This document shows, piece after piece, positions 32,463 through 40,039 of a DNA stretch of 44,418 nucleotides. The notes under the pieces were generated by a model, which worked only from the letters and a program-made list of their open reading frames with translations, did no database searches and had not been told where the DNA came from. Position 1 is the stretch's first letter. Every line of letters starts with the position of its first letter. Source of the DNA: Clostridia bacterium (GTDB taxonomy: Bacteria; Bacillota; Clostridia; Oscillospirales; CAG-272); contig JAFTPX010000008.1 in the NCBI GenBank assembly GCA_017463065.1, positions 1 to 44,418 of the forward strand. Direction: 5' to 3'. The translations under genes and the position numbers were made by a program.

Positions 32463-32942
32463 GTGGAGCAGGATCAACCAAGAACCAAGGAGCGCGGGAT
32501 GCCCAAAACGGGCTTTGAGGCATTCAACGGACTGATCGGCTGCGCGATGAAGCATCTGGAGCGGTTGAAATCGGAGGGCATGAGCGAGTACGGCTTGTCG
32601 GGAACCCACACCCTTTGTATGCGGCGGATGGATCAGTGCCCCGAGGGGCTGACCCGAACCGAGCTTGCCCACGCCTGCGGCGTGGATCGGGCGCAGATCA
32701 CCCGCGTGATCGGCGAGCTGCTTGTCAAGGGCTACGTGGAGGAGCTGGGGAACGGCTCCAACTACCGCAAGAAATGCGCCCTGACCGAGCGGGGAAAGGA
32801 GATTGCGGCGGATATCAACGGTCGGGTGGAGCGGATCCTTCGGTTTGTCAGCGGAAGCATTCCCCCTGATCGGCTGGCGATCTTTTACGAGACGCTCAGC
32901 GAGATCTGCGACAATCTGGAGCAAGCGGAGAAATATCTCTGA
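32463..32942 (+). CDS. MarR-family transcriptional regulator
   Basis: This 159-residue regulator has the MarR winged helix: LTRTELAHACGVDRAQITRVIGELLVKGYVEE as the helix-turn-helix and then the wing NGSNYRKKCALTERGKEIA. The GTG start at 32463 is supported by AAAGGAGG 8 nt upstream; no suitable ATG precedes the domain. It sits 66 bp before an acyl ligase gene and just upstream of fatty acid kinase genes, so a FabT-like or acyl-CoA-responsive role is plausible but unproven. Confidence 0.9.
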   Translation: MEQDQPRTKERGMPKTGFEAFNGLIGCAMKHLERLKSEGMSEYGLSGTHTLCMRRMDQCPEGLTRTELAHACGVDRAQITRVIGELLVKGYVEELGNGSNYRKKCALTERGKEIAADINGRVERILRFVSGSIPPDRLAIFYETLSEICDNLEQAEKYL

Positions 32943-33008
32943 GGCTTGCCGCCGAAGCAACGAAACAAGGAACCGAATGATAACCATAAATTTGGAGGAT
33001 GAACAATC

Positions 33009-34748
33009 ATGAAAGAGACAACGACGAAGCCTGTGGACGTCAAGACCCACCGCAGGCCCAAAACCGAACGGAAATACGAGAGAGTCAGCGACGTGCACGA
33101 CTGGCTCCACGTGATTGAAAAGCACGGAGACAAAAAGGTATATTCCTATTTTGACAAAAAGCGCAATCTGCACGAGGTGACCTACGCCGAGTTCTGCGCG
33201 CTGGTTCGCAAGCTCGCCGCGGCACTGACCCAGCGGGGCTACGCGGGCAAGCGGATCGCCATCATCGGCGAGACCTCGGTAGCCTGGGTTGCGTCCTACG
33301 CCGCCATTCTGGCGGTGGGCGGCGTTGCCATTCCCATGGATAAGGAGCTGGAGATCGAGGTGATCGAGGGCTTCCTTGACAGAGTGGAGGCGGATGGCAT
33401 CGTGTATTCTCCCACCTTCAACGGTAAATTCGCCGAGGCGATGAAGTCTCACAAGAGTCTCGAGCTCTTCGTGGCAATGGAGCCCGACGAGGCGGAGAGC
33501 GCGGCGGATCAGGTGGTTTCCTTCGGGACCCTTGCCGCGGAGGGCGCGGCGGCGGTGGAGAAGGGCTTTGCTTATACTCCCATTGCCAATCGGGACGAGA
33601 TGGCGGAAATGCTCTTTACCTCGGGCACCACGGGCACCAGCAAGTGCGTGATGCTCAGCCAGAAGAACATCTTCTCCGTGGTCACCTCCGCGGCGGAGAC
33701 GGTTGACTTTCATCCCGACGACGTGATCATGTCGGTGCTTCCCATTCACCACACCTACGAGCTTGCTTGTATGCTGGCGGCAATGGACTACGGTATCCAC
33801 ATCTGTATCAATGACTCTATTAGCCACGTGCTCAAGAACCTGAAGGCGTTCCAGCCCACGGGGCTGGTGCTGGTTCCTCTGTACGTTTACACCTTCTACA
33901 AGCGGATCTGGTCCGAGGCGAAGAAGACGGGCAGAGACAAGAAGCTGAAGCTGGGCATCGGTGCCGCCAAGGCAATGAGGTCCATCGGTATCGACAAGAG
34001 ACGGACCATTTTCGCCGAGGTGCTCAATTCCTTTGGCGGACGTCTGGAGAAGATCATCTGCGGCGGCGCCGCGCTGAACCCCAGAATGATCGAGTTCTTT
34101 GAGAATCTGGGCGTGAATATTTACGAGGGCTTCGGTATTACCGAGTGCTCCCCTCTGGTCTTCGTTTCCCCCTACTACGCTCAGAAATACGGTTCGGTCG
34201 GACCTGCCGTTCCCTGCTGTCAGGCGAGAATCGACGGCGAGGATCGGAACGACCGAGGCTACGTGGAGGGCGAGATTCAGGTCAAGGGCGACAACGTGAT
34301 GCTGGGCTACTACAAGAACCCCGAAGCCACTGCCGATGTCTTTACCGAGGACGGCTGGTTCCGTACGGGTGACGTGGGCTATATGGACGGGGACGGCTAT
34401 TTCTATATCACGGGCCGTCTGAAGACTGTCATCGTGCTGGAGAACGGAAAAAACGTCTTCCCCGAGGAGATCGAGGAATATCTGGGTGACATCGATACTA
34501 TCGCCGAGTGCGCCGTAATCGGTCGTCAGGAGGGCGAGACGGTCAATCTGGTGGCACTGGTTTACCCCGATCTGACCAAGTACCCCGAGGGCACGCCCAT
34601 GGAGGAGATTGCCAAGGATATCGAGTCCTCGGTCAACGAGCTGAACAAGACCCTGCCCACCTATAAGCACATCAAGCATACTGAGCTCCGCGACGAGCCC
34701 TTCGAGAAAACGACCTCCCGAAAGATCAAGCGCCATCTGCTCCAATAA
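33009..34748 (+). CDS. AMP-forming acyl-CoA (or acyl-ACP) synthetase
   Basis: This 579-residue adenylate-forming enzyme activates a carboxylic acid, most likely a fatty acid. The P-loop-like motif is FTSGTTGTSKCVMLSQKN. A5 is YEGFGITECSPLV, A7 is WFRTGDVGYMDGDGYFYITGR, A8 is LKTVIVLENGKNVFPEEIEEYL, and the catalytic Lys is in TSRKIKRH at the C-terminus. The pattern is that of long-chain fatty-acid-CoA ligases (FadD/AAS-like). It lies downstream of the MarR gene and probably in its operon. Acyl chain length cannot be read. GGAGGA precedes the ATG. Confidence 0.9.
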   Translation: MKETTTKPVDVKTHRRPKTERKYERVSDVHDWLHVIEKHGDKKVYSYFDKKRNLHEVTYAEFCALVRKLAAALTQRGYAGKRIAIIGETSVAWVASYAAILAVGGVAIPMDKELEIEVIEGFLDRVEADGIVYSPTFNGKFAEAMKSHKSLELFVAMEPDEAESAADQVVSFGTLAAEGAAAVEKGFAYTPIANRDEMAEMLFTSGTTGTSKCVMLSQKNIFSVVTSAAETVDFHPDDVIMSVLPIHHTYELACMLAAMDYGIHICINDSISHVLKNLKAFQPTGLVLVPLYVYTFYKRIWSEAKKTGRDKKLKLGIGAAKAMRSIGIDKRRTIFAEVLNSFGGRLEKIICGGAALNPRMIEFFENLGVNIYEGFGITECSPLVFVSPYYAQKYGSVGPAVPCCQARIDGEDRNDRGYVEGEIQVKGDNVMLGYYKNPEATADVFTEDGWFRTGDVGYMDGDGYFYITGRLKTVIVLENGKNVFPEEIEEYLGDIDTIAECAVIGRQEGETVNLVALVYPDLTKYPEGTPMEEIAKDIESSVNELNKTLPTYKHIKHTELRDEPFEKTTSRKIKRHLLQ

Positions 34749-34787
34749 GCCGATCTGGCACAAACAGCGTAAAAATTGAAAAAACGC

Positions 34788-34816
34788 TTGACAAAATCAT
34801 TTTCATGAGATATAAT
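34788..34816 (+). promoter_or_regulatory. Promoter of fakB-fakA
   Basis: TTGACA (34788-34793), a 17-bp spacer and TATAAT (34811-34816). AAAACGCTTGACAA again surrounds the -35 box. A leader stem-loop follows at 34851-34877 (CCGCGTTTGCC/GGCGAACGCGG, one wobble pair), of unknown role. Confidence 0.88.
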
Positions 34817-34936
34817 GGTTTTGAAAACTACTTTTAATGGATAACGGTAACCGCGTTTGCCAAAACGGCGAACGCGGACACTGTGACGATAGAACAATAT
34901 GGATCAAACGAATAAAAAGAAAGGCGATTGATTGAA

Positions 34937-35800
34937 ATGGAAAATTACGTACTGATTACCGACTCCTCCTCCGATCTGTCCCGTGAGATCACCGACGCCC
35001 TTGGGATCTCCGTGCTGTCTCTGGAGGTTGTCATGGAGAATGGCGAGACCAAGCTGAACAAGGACATCGACGTGAAGGACTTTTACGTCAAGCTGCGGGA
35101 AAAGACCAAGGTGACCACCTCCGCGGTGAGCATCGAGCGCTTTACCGCGTTTATAGAGCCCTTCGTGGCGGAAGGAAAGGACGTGCTGTATCTGGGCTTC
35201 TCCTCGGGTCTGAGCGGAACCTACAACGCGGGCTTTGTGGCGGCGCAGGAGCTTGCCGAAAAGTATCCCGAGAGAAAGATCTACACGGTGGATACCCTTT
35301 GCGCCTCCCTCGGACAGGGACTTCTGGTTTACCTGTGCGGTAAAATGAAGCAGGCGGGCGCCGCCATTGAGGAGGTTCGGGACTGGGCAGAGAACAATAA
35401 GCTGAATCTTTGCCACTGGTTCACGGTGGACGATCTGTTCTTCCTGAAGAGAGGCGGACGGGTCAGCGCGGCTACGGCGGTGATGGGCACCATGCTCAGC
35501 ATCAAGCCTGTCATGCACGTGGACAACAAGGGTAAGCTGATCAACGTTGCCAAGGCAAGAGGAAGAAAGGCGGCGATGGACGCCCTGATCGAAAAGATGA
35601 AGGCGACGGCAATCGAGCCCGAGAAGCAGACCTGCTTTATCTGTCACGGCGACTGCGTTGAGGACGCCAATTACGTAGCGGAAAAAATGAAGAAGGAGCT
35701 GGGCGTGCCCGAGGTCATCATTGATTATACGGGTCCCGTCATCGGAGCCCATTCGGGTCCCGGAACGTTGGCAATTTTCTATCTTGGCACGGAGAGGTAA
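34937..35800 (+). CDS. fakB: DegV-family fatty-acid-binding protein (FakB type)
   Basis: DegV/FakB proteins hold a fatty acid and present it to the kinase FakA. The 287-residue product has the N-terminal TDSSSDL motif, the TSAVS segment, the fatty-acid pocket segment YLGFSSGLSGTYNAG, the conserved FFLKRGGRVSAATAVMGTMLSIKPVM and the C-terminal GPVIGAHSGPGTLAIFYLG. The ATG at 34937 is chosen with AAAGGCG about 11 nt upstream. The next gene starts 5 bp after the stop, so the pair is probably translationally coupled. Confidence 0.92.
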   Translation: MENYVLITDSSSDLSREITDALGISVLSLEVVMENGETKLNKDIDVKDFYVKLREKTKVTTSAVSIERFTAFIEPFVAEGKDVLYLGFSSGLSGTYNAGFVAAQELAEKYPERKIYTVDTLCASLGQGLLVYLCGKMKQAGAAIEEVRDWAENNKLNLCHWFTVDDLFFLKRGGRVSAATAVMGTMLSIKPVMHVDNKGKLINVAKARGRKAAMDALIEKMKATAIEPEKQTCFICHGDCVEDANYVAEKMKKELGVPEVIIDYTGPVIGAHSGPGTLAIFYLGTER

Positions 35801-35805
35801 GTCGT

Positions 35806-37452
35806 ATGACGATGAACGGACAACTCTTTTTTGAAATGTTGGTTTCCGCCGCCAACGCGTTGGATAACGAGCAAGAGGTTATCAATAACATGAACGTATT
35901 TCCCGTCCCCGACGGCGATACGGGTATCAATATGACGCTGACCCTGCGGACGGTCAACGGACTGGAAAGCTATAAGGGCGCGCTTTCCGACTGCGCCAAG
36001 CAGGCGGCGGAGGTTGCGCTCCGCGCGGCAAGAGGAAACTCGGGAGCAATCCTGTCTTTGTTCTTCCGTGGAATGTCCAAGGCGTTCCGCGGCCTGGATA
36101 CTGCCGATATCGGCGACGTTGCCCGTGCCTTCCGTCAGGGGCATACCGAGGCGTATAAGGCGGTTATGAATCCCACCAAGGGAACCATTCTGACCGTCAT
36201 GCAGAAGTGTGCCGAGAGCGGGGAGAAATTTGTGGAGGCATCGGCTCACGAGGGTGCGAAGAAGGACATGGAGTCTCTGTTTGAGACCATGCTGAAGGCA
36301 TCCGAGGTGGCGCTTGCCAAGACCCCCGAGCAGCTTCCCAAGCTGAAGGAGGCGCACGTGGTAGATGCGGGAGGCTACGGCTTCGTGACCATTCTGAAGG
36401 GAATGGTAGCGGCGCTGAAGAAAAATCCCGTGGTGCTCCTGAACGATCATCCCGCTGCCGCGGGAGCGGCGGATTTTGCCGACTTTGATACCGAGGAAAT
36501 TACCTTTGCGTACTGCACCGAGTGCATCGTGGAGAAGTCCGAGGCATTCGCGGGAGAGGATACCGCGGGCGAGCTGCACCGCTTCATTTGCGAGATCGGT
36601 GACAGCGTGGTGTTCGTGGACGACGAAGCCATTATCAAGCTTCACGTGCATACCGACCATCCGGGTCAGGTCATGGAAAAGGCACTGGAGTACGGTATGC
36701 TTGCCACGGTGAAAATCGAGAACATGAAGAATCAGCATTCTTCTCTGGTGGATAAGCAGGAGAAGGCGGAGAGCGCGCCCAAGGTGGCAAAGCCCACGAA
36801 GAAATACGGCTTCGTTTCGGTTTGTCTGGGCGAGGGAATTGCGGCGGCGTTTATGGACGTGGGTGTGGATCGGATCATTCACGGCGGTCAGACCATGAAC
36901 CCCAGCACGCAGGACATTATGGACGCGGTGAATTTGACCCCCGCGGAGTACGTGTTCGTGTTCCCGAATAATAAGAATATTTATATGGTTGCGGAGCAGG
37001 CGGCAGGTCTGATTCGCGATAAAAAGGTGATCGTGGTTCCCACCAAGAGCGTGCCACAGGGTATTTCGGCGATGATCGCGTTCAATCCCGATATTTCTCC
37101 CGAGGACAATCTGGAGGATATGAAGGCGGCAATCGACAGCGTGACCAGTATGTCGGTCACCAATGCGGTTCGCAGTACCACCGTGGAGGGCGAGAAGATC
37201 ATCGGCGGTCAGATGCTGGGTCTGGTGAACGGGTCCATTGATTGCGTTGCCGATAGCGCCGAGGAATGTCTCGGAAAGCTGGCGGAGCAGATGAAGGATG
37301 CCTCCTACGTCATGGTGTTCCTCGGAGAGGGAATGCCCGAGGACGCGGCGGCGGATACCGAAGCCATCATTCGCGCCAAAGCTCCCGATTGCGAGGTCGC
37401 CGTCCTCATGGGCGGTCAACCCTTGTATCCGTATATTATTTCTGTGGAATAA
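35806..37452 (+). CDS. fakA: Fatty acid kinase, DAK2-domain protein (FakA/YloV)
   Basis: This 548-residue protein phosphorylates FakB-bound fatty acids for entry into phospholipid synthesis. The N-terminal Dak2 (DhaL-like) domain has NNMNVFPVPDGDTGINMTLT with the metal-binding aspartates, then ARGNSGAILSLFFRGM and VVDAGGYGF. A middle domain (YCTECIVEK...LHVHTDHPGQV) and a C-terminal DegV-like half (SVCLGEGIAAAFMDVGVDRIIHGGQTMNPSTQDIMDAV) follow, the usual YloV layout. Length is normal. It is the last gene of the unit and ends in a hairpin-pair terminator. Confidence 0.93.
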   Translation: MTMNGQLFFEMLVSAANALDNEQEVINNMNVFPVPDGDTGINMTLTLRTVNGLESYKGALSDCAKQAAEVALRAARGNSGAILSLFFRGMSKAFRGLDTADIGDVARAFRQGHTEAYKAVMNPTKGTILTVMQKCAESGEKFVEASAHEGAKKDMESLFETMLKASEVALAKTPEQLPKLKEAHVVDAGGYGFVTILKGMVAALKKNPVVLLNDHPAAAGAADFADFDTEEITFAYCTECIVEKSEAFAGEDTAGELHRFICEIGDSVVFVDDEAIIKLHVHTDHPGQVMEKALEYGMLATVKIENMKNQHSSLVDKQEKAESAPKVAKPTKKYGFVSVCLGEGIAAAFMDVGVDRIIHGGQTMNPSTQDIMDAVNLTPAEYVFVFPNNKNIYMVAEQAAGLIRDKKVIVVPTKSVPQGISAMIAFNPDISPEDNLEDMKAAIDSVTSMSVTNAVRSTTVEGEKIIGGQMLGLVNGSIDCVADSAEECLGKLAEQMKDASYVMVFLGEGMPEDAAADTEAIIRAKAPDCEVAVLMGGQPLYPYIISVE

Positions 37453-37483
37453 GGAGATGCGAGGCTGCGGCAGACGCGCCAAA

Positions 37484-37554
37484 GGGAACTTTCTCTCGAG
37501 AAAGTTCCCTCCGAACTCCTTCAAAGAACTTCCTGACTGGGAAGTTCTTTTTTT
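37484..37554 (+). repeat. Composite hairpin repeat, copy 3, acting as the fakA terminator
   Basis: Hairpin A: GGGAACTTTCT (37484-37494), loop CTCG, AGAAAGTTCCC (37499-37509). Hairpin B: AAAGAACTTCC (37523-37533) and GGAAGTTCTTT (37540-37550), followed by a T-run. Both stems differ from the other copies by paired substitutions that keep them intact. Confidence 0.85.
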
Positions 37555-37637
37555 GTAACCCGAACCCCCCGCCATAGCGGTGGGGTTCAAAAGAGGTTAA
37601 CCGATGAGAAGAAAAAGAAGAAAGCAAAAAGATAGAG

Positions 37638-37753
37638 CCGATCCCTACAAGGTTCTATTAAATTTGTTGCTTGGATAGTAGCCATATGTTGAGATTTTAT
37701 CATGCAAAGCGGCTACGAATATATGAACATTTTTTACAGACTGTAGGGATCGG
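37638..37753. other. Inverted-repeat-bounded element of unknown nature
   Basis: CCGATCCCTACA (37638-37649) and TGTAGGGATCGG (37742-37753) are perfect complements about 90 nt apart. Inside, GTAGCC (37678) and GGCTAC (37711) could form a second stem. It contains no credible gene; a 24-codon frame (37604-37678) overlaps its left end. It could be a structured RNA or a small non-autonomous element. Confidence 0.5.
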
Positions 37754-37774
37754 TGTATTCTTTTGCCTGTCTTA

Positions 37775-37992
37775 TCTTTTGTACAAACATTAAGAAACAG
37801 TTTGGCAGTGTTTTCTTTTGCCTACTTTTTTTAAAAAAGAAAAGTAGGTGCCAGTGTTTTCTTTTGCCTACTTTTTTTAAAAAAGAAAAGTAGGTGCCAG
37901 TGTTTTCTTTTGCCTACTTTTTTTAAAAAAGAAAAGTAGGTGCCAGTGTTTTCTTTTGCTTACTTTTCTTTTTTAAAAGAAAAGTAAGGCGC
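37775..37992. repeat. Reverse-orientation copy of the 5' repeat plus a 46-bp tandem array
   Basis: The text from TTGTACAAACATTAAGAAACAG through GCCTACTTT is the reverse complement of one 55-bp unit at the window start, with a few changes. CAGTGTTTTCTTTTGCCTAC then recurs at a 46-bp spacing (about 37806, 37852, 37898, 37944). Each 46-bp unit carries an AAAAGTAGG/CCTACTTTT palindrome. Confidence 0.88.
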
Positions 37993-38070
37993 ATCCCCCA
38001 AAATTTCACACAAAAAACACAGGATTTTTAGGCAAGGAGGGGGTGCGTTCACAAAATATTTATAATTTCA

Positions 38071-38079
38071 TGCTATAAT
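38071..38079 (+). promoter_or_regulatory. Extended -10 promoter of the Gld-type operon
   Basis: TGCTATAAT has the TGn extension, with no good -35 box at 17 bp. It lies 85 bp upstream of the first gene. Confidence 0.55.
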
Positions 38080-38163
38080 GTACGATGTATTATCATCTTT
38101 TGCGGCAAAAAGGGAGCCGCAAGGGATGGAAGGACGAAAAATCAGGAAAGGAACTTCCGAATC

Positions 38164-39255
38164 ATGATAAAAATCGAACATCTGGTTAAGAACTACGGTT
38201 CGAACTGCGCGGTAGACGACGTCAGCTTTGAGGTCAAGAAAGGCGAGATCGTGGGACTGCTCGGTCCCAACGGCGCGGGAAAGAGTACGACGATGAATAT
38301 CCTGACGGGATATCTGTCGGCGACCTCGGGCAGCGTGTCCGTGGCAGGACTTGACGTACTGGACAACCCCTTGGAGGCAAAGAAGCACATCGGCTATTTG
38401 CCCGAGCAGCCTCCCTTGTATCTGGACATGACCGTAGAGGAATATCTGATCTTCAACTACAACCTGAAGGGCTGTAAGCTGAACCGCACCAAGCACTTGG
38501 AGGAGATCTGCGACGTGGTGAAGATCCGTGACGTATACAAGCGGGTCATTAAAAACCTCTCCAAGGGATACCGCCAGAGAGTGGGGATCGCCCAAGCGCT
38601 CATCGGCAGTCCCGAGGTTATTATTTTCGACGAGCCAACGGTAGGTCTTGACCCCAAGCAGATCATCGAGGTCCGCAACCTGCTCCGCAATCTGGGCAAG
38701 GATCACACCGTCATTCTCTCCACCCACATTTTGCAGGAGGTGCAGGCGGTTTGCGACCGAATCGTCATCATCAACAGGGGCAAGATCGTGGCGGACGAGC
38801 TGACCGAGAATATTACGAGAGCCGTGGAAAACAACCGCCGCTTTACCGCAAAGATTTGCGGGCCTCAGAAGGAGGTTCTCACCATGCTTCGAGCCAAGCC
38901 GGGTATCGTGTACGCCGAGGTCATGCCTCAGCGGGATGGCGACGCGTACTGCTATACCATCGAGAGCGAGGTGGGTGTGGATATCCGTAAGAACCTGTTC
39001 TACACCCTTGCCGAAAAGAACTGGCCCTTGGTTGGCATGGAAGCTCTCGGCATGAGTCTGGAGGATATTTTCATTGCCATCGTGGATCAGTCCACCCCCA
39101 AGAACCGTTACGAGCGCCGTGGTCCCCGTTCGGGCAAGAGCCGCACGGACACGGAGCGCGAGATCGCGAAAACGGTGATGGAAAAGGCGGGTAAGAAGCA
39201 GGGTGGGGAATTCTCCGCGCTGTTTGGCTCAGACTCCGATCAGGAGAGCAAGTAA
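38164..39255 (+). CDS. ABC-2-type transporter ATP-binding protein (GldA-like)
   Basis: This 363-residue ATPase has Walker A GPNGAGKST, a Q-loop in GYLPEQPPLYLDMT, signature LSKGYRQRVGIAQAL, Walker B VIIFDEPTVGLDP and switch His in LSTHILQEV. The pattern KIEHLVKNYGSNCAVDDVSFEVKKGEIVGLLGPNG matches GldA-like ATPases. About 60 C-terminal residues beyond the fold are basic and low complexity. With the next three genes it forms the Gld-type export cassette. Confidence 0.92.
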   Translation: MIKIEHLVKNYGSNCAVDDVSFEVKKGEIVGLLGPNGAGKSTTMNILTGYLSATSGSVSVAGLDVLDNPLEAKKHIGYLPEQPPLYLDMTVEEYLIFNYNLKGCKLNRTKHLEEICDVVKIRDVYKRVIKNLSKGYRQRVGIAQALIGSPEVIIFDEPTVGLDPKQIIEVRNLLRNLGKDHTVILSTHILQEVQAVCDRIVIINRGKIVADELTENITRAVENNRRFTAKICGPQKEVLTMLRAKPGIVYAEVMPQRDGDAYCYTIESEVGVDIRKNLFYTLAEKNWPLVGMEALGMSLEDIFIAIVDQSTPKNRYERRGPRSGKSRTDTEREIAKTVMEKAGKKQGGEFSALFGSDSDQESK

Positions 39256-39270
39256 AGAAAGGAACGGATT

Positions 39271-40017
39271 ATGTTTGCGATTTATAAAAAAGAGCTCCGC
39301 TCTTATTTCATCAACGCCATCGGCTACGTATACGTAGGCGTGTTTCTGGCAGCGGCGGCTCTGCTCTGTTGCTATACCACCCTCATCTCTCAGAGCTACG
39401 ACGCGTCGAATTATTTCACCGCGCTGATCTTTTGCTTCATCATTTTGATTCCTCTGCTGACTATGAAGCTGTTTGCCGAGGAAAAGAAGCTTCGCACCGA
39501 GCAGCTTCTGCTTACCGCCCCTGTTTCGATCTGGGGCATGGTGCTGGGAAAATATCTGGCAGCCGCCACCCTGTTTGTGGGAACCGCGCTGGTGTCCTGC
39601 ATCAACTTCTTCCCCATGTATTCCTACGCGAGAGCGGAACGGCTTGCCGCCGCTTACGCCTCCGATCACATCGGACCCGTTACGGCGGAGATCATCGCCT
39701 GCCTTGTGGGCGTGATCCTCATCGGACTTGCCTTTATTTCCATTGGCTTGTTCGTGTCCTCTCTTACCGAGAACCAGCTTGCCGCCGCCGTGATTACCGT
39801 GGCGATCATTCTGGTGATGCTCATTCTGGAGATGCTGAATCAGTACGTGGAGGTTTACGCGATCCGCTTCGTGATCGACTGGATCTGCGTGCTCAGCCGC
39901 TTCTCCAATTTTACCGTGGGCATTCTCGATTTTTCCGCCATTCTCTACTACTTGTCCATTTCGGGCGTATTCCTTCTTCTGACGGTGCGGGTCTATGACA
40001 AGCGCCGCTGGGGTTGA
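39271..40017 (+). CDS. ABC-2-type permease (GldF-like)
   Basis: This 248-residue membrane protein has six hydrophobic segments and the family text YKKELRSYFINAIGYVYVGVFL, IPLLTMKLFAEEKKLRTEQLLLTAPVSIWGMVLGKYLAA, and IGLFVSSLTENQLAAAVIT. The EEK/RT-EQLL-TAPVS segment is the conserved cytoplasmic coupling region of ABC-2 permeases of the GldF type. It starts 15 bp after the ATPase gene, with AAAGGAAC as the ribosome binding site. Confidence 0.92.
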   Translation: MFAIYKKELRSYFINAIGYVYVGVFLAAAALLCCYTTLISQSYDASNYFTALIFCFIILIPLLTMKLFAEEKKLRTEQLLLTAPVSIWGMVLGKYLAAATLFVGTALVSCINFFPMYSYARAERLAAAYASDHIGPVTAEIIACLVGVILIGLAFISIGLFVSSLTENQLAAAVITVAIILVMLILEMLNQYVEVYAIRFVIDWICVLSRFSNFTVGILDFSAILYYLSISGVFLLLTVRVYDKRRWG

Positions 40018-40039
40018 TTCAGAAAGGCGGTAACCAACC

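Noticed and set aside
37604..37678. 24-codon basic peptide gene ending in TAG
   Set aside because: It has only a weak ribosome binding site, overlaps an inverted repeat, and matches no known small protein. It was left out, and it is not counted among genes when noting the lack of TAG stops.
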